Numbered from the stretch's first letter, positions 54,132-62,988 are shown. The stretch is 64,000 bases of DNA from Chromobacterium subtsugae (GCF_001676875.1 NZ_JYKA01000010.1:62001-126000), one strand, 5' to 3'. Program-made: numbers and translations. The notes: a model not told the origin generated them from the sequence alone.

Positions 54132-55085
54132 CTAGAAACTGACCTTGTAGCGGCCGCGGTCGGTTTCCACCACCTGCGCCTGCTGGTCTATGCTCTGGAT
54201 CACCTCGCCATTGCGGAAATGATCCCCCACCCGCAATTCAGCGGTGCCGCCGTTCGACTTTTTCACCCAGACCGAGGTGGAAGACATCCCCAGCACCTTG
54301 CTGCCGGCGTCCTTGCCGCCATCGCCGTGCGCTTTTGGCGCGCGCGCCTGCCCCGCGCCGCGCGACGCCATCTGGCGATTGCGCTCGCGCAGCGTCTTCA
54401 CCTCTTTCTCCAGCCGCGCCACCTTGGCCTCTAGGCTTTCCGGCTGCGCCGCTTCCTTGGCCTGCGCCGCCTTCGGCTGCGACGCGTCGGCATCGCCGCC
54501 GGCCGCCGGCTCGCGGCTCAGCGCGGTTTTCTTGGCCGACGGCGCCAGCAGCGCCGGCTCGGCCGCCGCGTCCGCAGCGGCGTCAGGCTGCAACGGCGAT
54601 GGCGATGCGGCGGCCTGGCCCGAATTGGCGCCGGGCTGCAGCAGCGCCTGAGGCTGCGACGGCGCCGCCGCGGACGGCGGCTGCGCGACGCTGGCGCTGC
54701 CGAGCGATGCCGGCGCGGCCTGATGCGTCAATTGGGCCGGCGGGGTGTTCACCATAGGCTTGACCGGATCCATAGGCCGCATTGCAGTCGGCGCCGGGTC
54801 CTCCACCGGCGGGGGATTCAGCACTTTCTGCCACAAGGGCTTAGTCAGCATCACGACCACCACGCCGCCGATCAGCGCCAGCAAGGCGATGCGCTTGGCG
54901 TCTTTCTTGGGCTGCGCGGCCGGCGGCGAGTCCATCGGCTCGTCGTCGAACTTGAGATCCTGATGCGCCGGCGCGGCCATGGTCCGGCTGGCATTGCGCG
55001 CCACCGGCGGCTCATCCTCGAAGCTCAGCCTATCCTCGTCCAGAGCCAAGCTTTCCGCATCGCCAAAATCGTGTGCTCCACTCAT
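54132..55085 (-). CDS. Inner-membrane secretion protein, TraP/DotF- or PilP-like
   Basis: The 317-residue bitopic protein has an acidic cytosolic part (residues 1-65), one membrane helix (66-82) and a long Pro/Ala/Gln-rich periplasmic linker. A coiled coil follows (about 216-241: SLEAKVARLEKEVKTLRERNRQ). The small C-terminal domain (262-317; ELRVGDHFRNGEVIQSI) looks like the beta domain of PilP-like proteins. This layout matches DotF/IcmG or TraP in IncI systems, which bridge inner- and outer-membrane parts. It is placed between the bactofilin gene and a divergent plus-strand gene. Confidence 0.6.
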   Translation of the reverse strand: MSGAHDFGDAESLALDEDRLSFEDEPPVARNASRTMAAPAHQDLKFDDEPMDSPPAAQPKKDAKRIALLALIGGVVVVMLTKPLWQKVLNPPPVEDPAPTAMRPMDPVKPMVNTPPAQLTHQAAPASLGSASVAQPPSAAAPSQPQALLQPGANSGQAAASPSPLQPDAAADAAAEPALLAPSAKKTALSREPAAGGDADASQPKAAQAKEAAQPESLEAKVARLEKEVKTLRERNRQMASRGAGQARAPKAHGDGGKDAGSKVLGMSSTSVWVKKSNGGTAELRVGDHFRNGEVIQSIDQQAQVVETDRGRYKVSF

Positions 55086-55132
55086 TCTGCCACCTCACCG
55101 AGAGAATTGGTTAATCCGTTTTCTTAAACTAT

Positions 55133-55155
55133 GTTATATTGAAGTACATACTAAA
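55133..55155 (+). promoter_or_regulatory. AT-rich promoter-like element
   Basis: GTTATATTGAAGTACATACTAAA repeats the phrase GTTATA...TACATACTA seen at 28564-28586. It lies between divergent genes starting at 55085 and 55165, so it could serve either. Confidence 0.4.
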
Positions 55156-55164
55156 TCAAACTTT

Positions 55165-55875
55165 ATGCGAGAAGAGATGCCGCTTTTCGACGTTCCCGCG
55201 CCACCGAGCGCCAATCCGCTGACCATTCCCTACCGCGCGCCCGCGCCGCGCAACTACGCCGAAGCCCGCGACCTGCTGGTCAAATCCAGCTTGCGCGCAG
55301 TCGACATCGCCAAGCTCAATCTGCAGAAAAAGCTGGAAGACCAGCCGCAACGCGCGCGGCGCGCCAACTTCATCGCAAGCCAAGGGCGGATACAGGCCGG
55401 CCTGGGCTTCGCCAAACTGGCCCTATTGGCGGACGGCACGGCCAAGGCTCCGGTGACGCTTTACTGGAAAATAGGCGAAAAAGCGGTATTCCAGGCACGC
55501 GGCACCCCCACTGCCGACGTGTGCGACGGCGTGCGGCGCATCTGGATGTCCGCCATCTGGTACGACATCTGGGAAAAGGGCATCGCCAAAAGCCAGGCCA
55601 GCCTCGACAATCTGCCCGCCATCATGTTCCAGTCCGGCGCGGCGCTGTTCAACGACCGCAAGCTAGGCATGGCGCAAGCCAGCCAGCAGGTTCGCGAAAC
55701 GCTGGGCAGCGGCGGCGAGCTGCGGCTGGAAAACCGCAGCCAAAAACCGTTCTACCAATTTTCGCTGGATAGCGTCCTCAGCAATGCCTGCCTGAACGGA
55801 AACATGACCTACACCGACACCGGCGCCGCCTTGCCGCTGTATGGCGCGCCCTATCCCGGCCTGTTCCGCCCCTGA
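55165..55875 (+). CDS. Hypothetical protein upstream of the prepilin peptidase
   Basis: The 236-residue product has starts at 55165 and 55177 with no clear ribosome site for either. It is hydrophilic with no signal or membrane segment. Residues 30-70 are a basic helical region (LLVKSSLRAVDIAKLNLQKKLEDQPQRARRANF), then a Trp-rich middle (VRRIWMSAIWYDIWEKGIAKSQ). The C-terminus ends in GAPYPGLFRP. The family is not recognised. It is followed 9 bp later by the prepilin peptidase gene. It may belong to the secretion or a pilus branch of the locus. Confidence 0.55.
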   Translation: MREEMPLFDVPAPPSANPLTIPYRAPAPRNYAEARDLLVKSSLRAVDIAKLNLQKKLEDQPQRARRANFIASQGRIQAGLGFAKLALLADGTAKAPVTLYWKIGEKAVFQARGTPTADVCDGVRRIWMSAIWYDIWEKGIAKSQASLDNLPAIMFQSGAALFNDRKLGMAQASQQVRETLGSGGELRLENRSQKPFYQFSLDSVLSNACLNGNMTYTDTGAALPLYGAPYPGLFRP

Positions 55876-55884
55876 GGAAACGCG

Positions 55885-56808
55885 ATGCGCATCGACAAAC
55901 GCAGCGCGCTCGCGCTGGGCGGAACCACCCTCGCCCTATTGGCGGCCTTCAGCTGGCTGGGCCTGCAGGGCTCCGCGCCGGCCCGCGCCGCCGGCAGCCT
56001 CTTCGCCATAGGCCTGCTGCTGGGCAGTTTTCTGAACGTGCTGGCCTTCCGCCTGCCCCAAATGATGGAGCAAGCCTGGCAGAGGGAGGCCGCGGAAGCC
56101 TGCGGCTTGCCGCCGCCTGAACAGGCGCCGCTCAGCCTGTCCCACCCGCATTCGCACTGCCCCGGCTGCCGAAACACGCTCAAAACCTGGCAGCTGGTGC
56201 CGGTTTTCAGCTACCTGTTGCTGCGCGGGCGCTGCGCCTTCTGCGCCAGCCCCATCAGCCCGCGCTATCCGCTGGTGGAACTGTCCGTCGGCCTGATCTT
56301 CGCCGCGGTCGGCTGGCGGCTGGGCCCGAGCCCGGCCGCCCTGGCCCACTTGGCTCTGCTTTATCTGCTGCTGGCATTGGCGCTGATAGATCTGGACAGC
56401 AAGCTGCTGCCCGACAGCCTGACGCAACCGCTGCTATGGCTTGGCCTATTGGCCAATCTGCTCCAGTCTCTGGCGCCGCTGCAAGATGCGGTAATCGGCG
56501 CCATGGCGGGCTATCTGTCGATGTGGCTGATCGCCGCGGCCTTTCGGCTTTGCACGGGCAAAGAAGGACTGGGCATCGGCGATTTCAAGCTGATGGCGGC
56601 GCTGGGCGCCTGGCTGGGATGGGAAGCGTTGCCGCTGATCATCACGATAGGCTCGATCAGCAGCGCACTGGTCGGCATCGCCCTGATAGTCGCCAAGAGA
56701 ACGAAGCGGGAGCAGACGCAGCCGTTCGGCCCCTTTCTGATCGCAGGCGGCATCGTCGCGCTGCTCTGGGGGAAAGAAATCACCCGCTGGTATCTGGCGC
56801 TGGCTTGA
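55885..56808 (+). CDS. Type IV prepilin peptidase (A24 family)
   Basis: The 307-residue membrane protein has about seven to eight helices and the bifunctional prepilin peptidase signature. GSFLNVLAFRLP is in the first helix region, two CxxC pairs follow (CPGC, CAFC) as in zinc-binding long-form enzymes, and the catalytic Asp residues are in LIDLDSKLLPD and GIGDFKLMAALG. It cleaves type IV prepilin leaders. IncI-type conjugation loci carry their own prepilin peptidase (PilU) for the thin pilus. A chromosomal PilD elsewhere is likely. It is 9 bp downstream of an orphan gene and may form an operon with it. Confidence 0.9.
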   Translation: MRIDKRSALALGGTTLALLAAFSWLGLQGSAPARAAGSLFAIGLLLGSFLNVLAFRLPQMMEQAWQREAAEACGLPPPEQAPLSLSHPHSHCPGCRNTLKTWQLVPVFSYLLLRGRCAFCASPISPRYPLVELSVGLIFAAVGWRLGPSPAALAHLALLYLLLALALIDLDSKLLPDSLTQPLLWLGLLANLLQSLAPLQDAVIGAMAGYLSMWLIAAAFRLCTGKEGLGIGDFKLMAALGAWLGWEALPLIITIGSISSALVGIALIVAKRTKREQTQPFGPFLIAGGIVALLWGKEITRWYLALA

Positions 56809-56975
56809 AAGGCCAGCCGGCGCGGATCTTCAGCGGAATAACATTTGCTTATAAATACAATTTGCAAATGATGATTTCATTTTTAGCTGAATTTAAGTAA
56901 ATCTACGCATGTCATGCGGTTTAAAATATCAGTATTATCTGTTAGGTGTAAACAGTAAATTCACAACAAAAACAA
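56809..56975. other. AT-rich intergenic region
   Basis: This gap between the prepilin peptidase and a small gene is much richer in A and T than neighbours and contains several TTTGCAAAT/TTTAAG-like runs. No terminator hairpin with a T run is obvious and no gene is called. Confidence 0.35.
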
Positions 56976-57245
56976 ATGATCTGGCATATAGAAGACGATG
57001 TGGGCGTAGTGTTCAAAGGCTCGGAAACCAGCTGCATTGGCAGAATGCAGCAACTGCGCCGACAATCGATACTGGGCTTGCCGCTGCCGACCTGCGGCGC
57101 CGTGCGCGTGGTGAATCATCAAGGCGTCGTAGCAGCCACCTTGCTGGCCGACGCGCCGCAGCAGCGGCTGGCGCCGACGAACCGGCAAGCGCTCTACGCC
57201 CTCGACCAGGACATGGTGGAACATTTGGGCCACACGCCCCGCTGA
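56976..57245 (+). CDS. Small hypothetical protein
   Basis: The 89-residue frame starts at an ATG without a good ribosome site. It has mixed polar and hydrophobic residues, one Cys pair (TSCIGR, LPTCGAV) and no signal peptide. Codon use resembles that of its neighbours in its later part. It lies between the prepilin peptidase gene and the converging EAL gene. It could be real or a chance frame. Confidence 0.4.
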   Translation: MIWHIEDDVGVVFKGSETSCIGRMQQLRRQSILGLPLPTCGAVRVVNHQGVVAATLLADAPQQRLAPTNRQALYALDQDMVEHLGHTPR

Positions 57246-57264
57246 AGCCGAAACCCCGGCCGAC

Positions 57265-58074
57265 TCATCGCAAGTCCATCCCCGGGGCATCCAGCAAGCC
57301 CCGAAATTCCGCGCCCGGCAAAGCCGGCGAAAACAGGAATCCCTGCCAGTAGTCGGCCCCCATGTCCTTTACCGCCTCCAGTTGGGCCATGGTCTCCACC
57401 CCTTCGCACACGCTTTCCATTCCCAGGTCGCGCACCATGCGGATCAAGTTGCGCATGATGATGTGGTCCCGCTCTATCTCCAGCATCTGCCGGGTAAAGC
57501 TGCAATCTATCTTGATGGTGGTGGCGGGAATATGGCGCAGATGCTCCAGCACCGAAAAACCGGTGCCGAAGTCATCTATCGCCACCCGAACGCCCAGCTT
57601 TCTCAACTGGCGCGTCACCTCCACCATCGTCGGCAAATCATGGAACAGATAAGACTCCGTGATCTCCAGCTCCACGCAAGACGGCTCCAGTCCAGCCTGG
57701 GCAATCAGCCGCTCCACCTTGCCAGGCAGCTCAGGGACGATCTGCCGCCGGGATAGATTGATGGCCAGGCGAAAATCGGCGGGCAAGCGCGCCTCATCCC
57801 GCCACGCCGCCATCATCCGCAAAGCGCTGGCCATGCTCCAGTCACCCAACTCGACGATGAAGCCGCTTTGCTCCGCCAGGGGGATGAAGCTGGCGGGACT
57901 GACCGGCCCATTGCGCTCGGCGCTGTGCCAGCGCATCAACGCCTCCGCGCCGGCGACCCTGGCGGTGCGGCAACTGAGCTGCGGCTGGTAATGCATGCTG
58001 AACTCGCGCTTGCGCAAGGCAGCAACCAGGCTTTCCCGAGTGGGGGCGCTATGCGCTTGATCATGCATGTTCAT
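57265..58074 (-). CDS. EAL-domain cyclic di-GMP phosphodiesterase
   Basis: The 269-residue protein is a single EAL domain with the core residues AEALMRW, LEITESYLFHD, AIDDFGTGFSVLEHL, TIKIDCSF and CEGVETMAQLEAVKDMGADYWQGFLFS. Metal-binding Glu, Asn and Asp and the catalytic Glu are all retained, so it is likely active in hydrolysing c-di-GMP to pGpG. There is no membrane or sensor segment. It lies inside the secretion locus between the converging small gene and the DotA-like gene, so c-di-GMP may set expression or assembly. This is speculative. Confidence 0.92.
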   Translation of the reverse strand: MNMHDQAHSAPTRESLVAALRKREFSMHYQPQLSCRTARVAGAEALMRWHSAERNGPVSPASFIPLAEQSGFIVELGDWSMASALRMMAAWRDEARLPADFRLAINLSRRQIVPELPGKVERLIAQAGLEPSCVELEITESYLFHDLPTMVEVTRQLRKLGVRVAIDDFGTGFSVLEHLRHIPATTIKIDCSFTRQMLEIERDHIIMRNLIRMVRDLGMESVCEGVETMAQLEAVKDMGADYWQGFLFSPALPGAEFRGLLDAPGMDLR

Positions 58075-58205
58075 GAATCTCCGGCAATATCATCGGCAAT
58101 CCGCCTTACGGTCTCGAAACAGTTCCAACCCACGCCACCACCCCATCCGCAACGATGCCGGCCAGCGACCTCTTCCTAGGCGCCAGGCCGGCTCAATCCT
58201 AGCGC

Positions 58206-60347
58206 TTACTTGCCGGGCTTCACGCCCTTGCTCAGCGCGCCCTTCCAGCCGCTGGCGCCCACATTGGCGGCGCCGCCGGACATATCGGTCAGCTTCGGGG
58301 CGCTGATGCCCAGCTGGCTCTTGCCTTCCTGCAGGCTGTCGGACTGCGGGTTGATGTTCAGCCAGTTGGCGATGCGGTGCGGCAGGGAAATCATCAGGCC
58401 CATGGTGAGAAAGGTGACGCCTATCACCACGGCCGCCATCAGCAGCGGTTTCACCAGGAAGTCCAGGCCGCTGCCCACCGCGGTCGAACCGGTGATCGAC
58501 ATCATCATTTCAAAGGCGAACGGCACCGCCACGTTGAACAGCGTCATCGACGCGCAAAAGCCCAGCACCACCAGCAGCGGGAACAGCGTGATATAGGCCA
58601 GCAAGCCCCAGCCGGTTTCGGCGCGGCTGTGCACCAGCGACTCGCCGTCCGGCAGCATGTGGAAGATCATCCACAGCGGCGACGCCAGCGCGGCCACCAC
58701 CAGCCAGATCACCCACTCCAGCGTCATCAGCACGAAGTAGATGGTCGGCAACGAGGGCAGCAGCATGGTCAGCACCGTGCCCGCCATCACCGCGGACTTG
58801 GCCACCATGGTGGCGACATCGGCCATGCCGCCGCCGGCTATCGATTTCACCGCGTTGGAAACCATCCCGCTCTGCGCGCTTTCATTGGCGGTGCTCTTAT
58901 CGCAAGAGTTGTCGCTGCCGCTGCGCTTCTCGCAAACCAGCATGTTCAGCGTGGTGGTGCCGAACATGTTCAGCAAACCGCCCAGGCGCTGCACCGCGTC
59001 GAACGCGCCCACGTCGTAGGCGCTGTTGCCCACGCCGAACAGCAGGCTGCGCAAGATCCGGTTTTCCACGTTGACCTGCAATTCGCCCATGATGGAGGCG
59101 TTGGCGTTGTTGATCGCCGTATTGCCGGCCTGCATCAGGCCGCCTACGCCGGACAGCACGCCCTGCACGGAGAAGTTGAACGCCTTGAACGCGCGCTTGA
59201 AAGCCATCCGCGTCTGGTCGTTCAGCGCCATGCCGGCTCGGGTTTCATCGCCTATGTCTTTAAAGTCGAAGCTGGGCTCGCCGGAGTAATAGATGTAATT
59301 GTCGATCTCGCCGCTGACCGACGAGTACTTTTGATAGAAGTTGCCCAAGCCAGGCCAGCCCAGCTTCTGCACCGCCTTGGTGTTTTCCTTGATGACATCG
59401 GTCATGTCCATGTCGATGGCGCTGTTCATCTGCATCAGGTAAGTCGCCGCCAGCGTGGCCAGGATGCGCTCGTCCAGCACGCCGCCCATCCTGCCCAGAG
59501 TGGCCGACAACGCGTCCTTCAGCGTCGAATTGGCGGCTTCCACCTTGCGGCACGGCCCGACGAAGGAGCTGGATCCGCAATCCATCCGGCCAGACGGGTA
59601 TCCATCGGTCGTGCTGCTCGAACTCGGCTGCGCATCCGGCCTCGTCGCCTGGGCGTTTTGCGCGCCGCCGCACAGGTCGGACAAGGAGATGCCGGTTCCG
59701 CCGCCGCCGCCGCCGCCGCCGCCGGTTCCGGTGGCGATTCCCCACAGCTGCATGCCGATGCCGAGCGCCGAGCCGCCGCCAGGCGCCGGGTTGGTTTTGG
59801 CCGGGTTGCCATCCGCGCCCAGATTGCTGGCCGTATTCATGCACACCGCCGCCGCGGTGATGGTGGCGAAAGCCGTCGCCGCCGCGTCGGTGTTGTTCAG
59901 CAAAGACGCTGGCTTGGTGTGGACATAGCCGCTGCTGGGCAGGAAAATCCGCTCAGCCAGCACATTGGCCGCCTCGTTGCCGATGTAGTTGCCCAGCAGG
60001 GCCAGCCCCACCACCATCACCTGGATGGCGGACAAGCCGCCCGGCACCACCGGCGCGGAGAACATCAAACCGCCGACGCCGCGCAGCGGCACGATCACCG
60101 CCGACCAGCGCTTGCCCAGCACCACGCCTTCCTGGGAGGAATAGATCAAGCCCATGCCCAGAATGTAAAACGTGATCAAGGGGGTGAACCATAGCGCGAC
60201 ATCGGCGGCCAGCGCCATGCCGGTGGTCATCGGAACCGAATTCACCCCGGTGGTATGGATGCCGTAATACGACAAGGCGTCGCTGCCCAGCACCCTTTCC
60301 AGAAACACGAAGCCAATCCCCTTGGCTCCCTCGCTCAATACGCTCAT
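58206..60347 (-). CDS. DotA/TraY-like integral membrane protein
   Basis: The 713-residue product starts at 60347 with AGGAGG upstream. It is polytopic with a large periplasmic part in the middle and several helices near both ends. The early segment (GKRWSAVIVPLRGVGGLMFSAPVVP and IQVMVVGLALLGNYIG) is the signature of DotA/TraY. A nine-Gly run (59699-59724 in the DNA) lies in the periplasmic loop. The C-terminal half has helices IYFVLMTLEWVIWLVVAALASPLWMI and others. DotA and TraY are essential channel components of type IVB systems. Confidence 0.85.
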   Translation of the reverse strand: MSVLSEGAKGIGFVFLERVLGSDALSYYGIHTTGVNSVPMTTGMALAADVALWFTPLITFYILGMGLIYSSQEGVVLGKRWSAVIVPLRGVGGLMFSAPVVPGGLSAIQVMVVGLALLGNYIGNEAANVLAERIFLPSSGYVHTKPASLLNNTDAAATAFATITAAAVCMNTASNLGADGNPAKTNPAPGGGSALGIGMQLWGIATGTGGGGGGGGGTGISLSDLCGGAQNAQATRPDAQPSSSSTTDGYPSGRMDCGSSSFVGPCRKVEAANSTLKDALSATLGRMGGVLDERILATLAATYLMQMNSAIDMDMTDVIKENTKAVQKLGWPGLGNFYQKYSSVSGEIDNYIYYSGEPSFDFKDIGDETRAGMALNDQTRMAFKRAFKAFNFSVQGVLSGVGGLMQAGNTAINNANASIMGELQVNVENRILRSLLFGVGNSAYDVGAFDAVQRLGGLLNMFGTTTLNMLVCEKRSGSDNSCDKSTANESAQSGMVSNAVKSIAGGGMADVATMVAKSAVMAGTVLTMLLPSLPTIYFVLMTLEWVIWLVVAALASPLWMIFHMLPDGESLVHSRAETGWGLLAYITLFPLLVVLGFCASMTLFNVAVPFAFEMMMSITGSTAVGSGLDFLVKPLLMAAVVIGVTFLTMGLMISLPHRIANWLNINPQSDSLQEGKSQLGISAPKLTDMSGGAANVGASGWKGALSKGVKPGK
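59698..59724. repeat. CCG trinucleotide repeat, about nine units
   Basis: An uninterrupted run of about nine CCG units encodes polyglycine in a predicted periplasmic loop of the DotA-like protein. Copy changes would keep the frame. Confidence 0.8.
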
Positions 60348-60355
60348 ACCCCCTC

Positions 60356-61993
60356 CTAGCGCCCGTTAATCGCACCGATCGGTGCTCCCTGGCTTAAACC
60401 GGCCAGTTGTTCCTTGCGTTCGATATTTCCCAACATTCCCGACGATGCGGCGAACAGCCGCTCAAACCGCAGCTGCGACTGCGATGTTTGCATCTGCACC
60501 TCGGTGGACAGCTGCTTCAGCATCACCCGGCAGCCGTTGGCCTGGCCGGTGCTGAGTCCGCTGATCACGCTGGGCGTGAACATCTGGATGGTGCTGGCCA
60601 GTTGGGTGATGCGGTCCTGCGCCATCCAGCCCTCCATATAGCTGCCGTAGCTCAGGCTCATCACCGATGCCATCTGCGCCCGCACCGCCAGCTCTTCCTG
60701 GTAGGCCGGCGAGCCCGGCTTGGCGGTGAACGGGGTATTGGGCTCCAGCCCCAGCGTGAGCCAGGCGTTGCGGCGCACATTCTCCCGCTCGGCCGCGCCC
60801 ACCGGCTGCAGCTGGCCGTCCTGCCCCAGCCGCGGCCCGATCACATACGGCCGCATCACCGCGGCCCGCCGCTCCGCCGGGTAGCTGCCCATCCAGCCGT
60901 AAAACGTCCCGGGGCGATCGCCATCATAGGACCACTGCGCCAAATCGCCGCGCTCCTGCCTGGCGTACCGCTCAATCACCTGCTGATTAGAGCGCACGCC
61001 GCCGGAGGTGCCGAATTCGGACGAGCCGTCGCCGTTCGGATAGGCCGGCAGATTCTGCTTGCCCCAGGTCATGTCTTCCTGCTGGCGCTCCATCGCGTTG
61101 TCGAAGCCCAGCTTTTTCAGGTAAAGCTCGGCCTCCTTCTTGATCTGGTCGATCCGATGCTTGATGTTGTCGAGCTTCTGCTTCTGCGTTTGGTACCAGC
61201 TGATATAAGGCCCGATGTACGGGTAGTTCTTGATGATTTCCGACGTGATCTTGGTGATGATGTTTTCCTGGATGATCTTCTTGATCCACTTCTTGAAGTA
61301 ATCGATGGCCTGCTGCTTGGCGTAATCCACCACGCTGTTGACCATGGACTGCACGAACTGGTCCTTATCCAGATTGCCCAGATATTGCACGATCGAATTT
61401 TTCGACCCCCACACCACCGCTTCCGCCGCCTGATCGGCCGCCGCGGGAAACATCTTGCCCATCTCCAGCGAGATGGCCTGGTTGGCCATGACAGCCAGCA
61501 CCTGCTGCGGATACTTGGCCATCACCTGGCGCACCAGCCCGGCATTGGCCTGCGCCACCAGCTCGTTGGCCAACGCGTCCGGCATGCCGTAGTAATCGAG
61601 GCTGGCCGCGTCTTCCAGCTGCGGCCGCATCCAGGAGAAATCGCCCACCGCCTCGCGATAGGCCTGGTTCGCTTCGGTATCCGGCAGGTTTTGGGCATCC
61701 TGCCGCAGCTTGGCGAGCTGCCGCTGCACATAGGCCTCGCGCAGCACCGGATAGTTGGCCATCACCTGGTTTTGCGCCAGCGCCCGCAGGCGCTGCGCCA
61801 GCTCGGCGGCCGACTGCCCGGCCGCCGGTCCGTAAGACGCGGCGGAAGCCTCCGCCCGGGCCACCGCGATGAAACCGGGCAATACCGGCGCCACCTGCAT
61901 GCCCAGCAGGCAGGCCAGCGCGGTCCCCGACACGCCCTGCACCCACCTGTTTCCGACGATGGCCGCCGCGCGCGCCTTGCCCTTACTTGGCAT
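60356..61993 (-). CDS. VirB5/TrbJ-like periplasmic secretion component, long form
   Basis: The 545-residue protein has an N-terminal signal-like stretch (VSGTALACLLGMQVAPVLPGFIAVARA). A long helical region follows with YFKKWIKKIIQENIITKITSEIIKNYP and basic repeats. The C-terminal 180 residues share a pattern with the next upstream gene product: N-A-x-L-T-x-G-L-E-P, then a Q/L-rich helix ending QLRFERLFAASSGML. The Q/L-rich end is typical of VirB5/TrbJ pilus-tip proteins. It starts inside the previous gene's end (11-bp overlap) and ends 8 bp before the DotA-like gene. Confidence 0.6.
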   Translation of the reverse strand: MPSKGKARAAAIVGNRWVQGVSGTALACLLGMQVAPVLPGFIAVARAEASAASYGPAAGQSAAELAQRLRALAQNQVMANYPVLREAYVQRQLAKLRQDAQNLPDTEANQAYREAVGDFSWMRPQLEDAASLDYYGMPDALANELVAQANAGLVRQVMAKYPQQVLAVMANQAISLEMGKMFPAAADQAAEAVVWGSKNSIVQYLGNLDKDQFVQSMVNSVVDYAKQQAIDYFKKWIKKIIQENIITKITSEIIKNYPYIGPYISWYQTQKQKLDNIKHRIDQIKKEAELYLKKLGFDNAMERQQEDMTWGKQNLPAYPNGDGSSEFGTSGGVRSNQQVIERYARQERGDLAQWSYDGDRPGTFYGWMGSYPAERRAAVMRPYVIGPRLGQDGQLQPVGAAERENVRRNAWLTLGLEPNTPFTAKPGSPAYQEELAVRAQMASVMSLSYGSYMEGWMAQDRITQLASTIQMFTPSVISGLSTGQANGCRVMLKQLSTEVQMQTSQSQLRFERLFAASSGMLGNIERKEQLAGLSQGAPIGAINGR

Positions 61994-62972
61994 AGCTCTG
62001 AACCGCCTGGCTCTGGCTCAGCCTGCGCAGGCGGTCGCTCATCGACATCCGCGCGTTGTTGGCGGCCATCACCGCCAGCAGGCGCTCCTGCCGCAGCGAA
62101 GACTGGTACTGGCTGAGCAGCAAGCCGGACTGCACCGCCAGCAGCTGCACCTGCGCCTTCATCGCCGTGCCGGGGTTCATGTTTTCTATGGTTTGCTGCG
62201 ACATCGACAGCAATACGTCGGACACCGTCTTCACCTCTTCGGCCGACAGGTCGTACTGGCGGTAACTGTCATACGCCACCAGTTGGGCGGAGTTGTAGCC
62301 GATGCGGCGCGCCTCGTATTCCTGCGCGGCCGGATTGCTCTTGATCTGGGCGGACGACACCGGCGGCACCGGCTCCAGGCCGATGGTGAGCTTGGCGTTG
62401 TAATCGGCCAGCTTGCGGTCTTCTGCGGATGGGACATCGCCGGGCGCGAACGACAGCGGCTGCTGCACCTGCTGCTTCTGCTGCGGCGTGGCGCTCTGGA
62501 ACCAATTGGCCAAAGCGCCGTAATAGCCCTGGATCGCGGTATTCTGGTCCATATTGCCGGCCATATTGCCGGTCACCGCCTGCAGCTGGGCGGTCATGCC
62601 GCGCCGCGCCGACATCGCCGCGCCGGGCGAGCCGGTATTGTTGGCGTCGGCCGGCACTTCGCCGGGCTTGGGCAGCGACTTGCCGCACCAGATGTCGCAT
62701 TGCTGCTGGCGGTTCTTGTCGGACTCCTGCCCCATCTTGTCGCGCATCGCCTCGCCCTGCTGCCGCATCACGTCCATTTGCTGGATCATCGCGGCGAACT
62801 GCTGGTATTGCTGCTGCAGGATCTGCGTCACCTGGTTCAGGATCTTGCCCAGGATGTCGTTGGACAGGTCCGCCAGGGCCAGCGTCGGCGCCAGCGCCAG
62901 GCCGCCGCCCAGCAGCAGGACCAACACCTTTCTCTTCAACGGCAATGAATTCAGCTTTTGTTTGATAGTCAT
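61983..62972 (-). CDS. VirB5/TrbJ-like periplasmic secretion component, short form
   Basis: The 329-residue product has a Sec signal (LKRKVLVLLLGGGLALAPTLALADL, cleavage near residue 34). Helices rich in Gln and Met follow (LGKILNQVTQILQQQYQQFAAMIQQM). The second half holds NAKLTIGLEPVPPVSS and the helix QVQLLAVQSGLLLSQYQSSLRQERLLAVMAAN, typical of VirB5/TrbJ. Two Cys lie in QCDIWCGK. It overlaps the longer paralogue's start by 11 bp. The pair probably forms part of the surface or periplasmic assembly. Confidence 0.65.
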   Translation of the reverse strand: MTIKQKLNSLPLKRKVLVLLLGGGLALAPTLALADLSNDILGKILNQVTQILQQQYQQFAAMIQQMDVMRQQGEAMRDKMGQESDKNRQQQCDIWCGKSLPKPGEVPADANNTGSPGAAMSARRGMTAQLQAVTGNMAGNMDQNTAIQGYYGALANWFQSATPQQKQQVQQPLSFAPGDVPSAEDRKLADYNAKLTIGLEPVPPVSSAQIKSNPAAQEYEARRIGYNSAQLVAYDSYRQYDLSAEEVKTVSDVLLSMSQQTIENMNPGTAMKAQVQLLAVQSGLLLSQYQSSLRQERLLAVMAANNARMSMSDRLRRLSQSQAVQSYAK

Positions 62973-62988
62973 TACATCAAACCTTTTC

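Noticed and set aside
58377..60194. 605-residue plus-strand frame opposite the DotA-like gene
   Set aside because: It shows the usual high-GC antisense composition with no motif, while the minus strand encodes a coherent membrane protein with a strong ribosome site.
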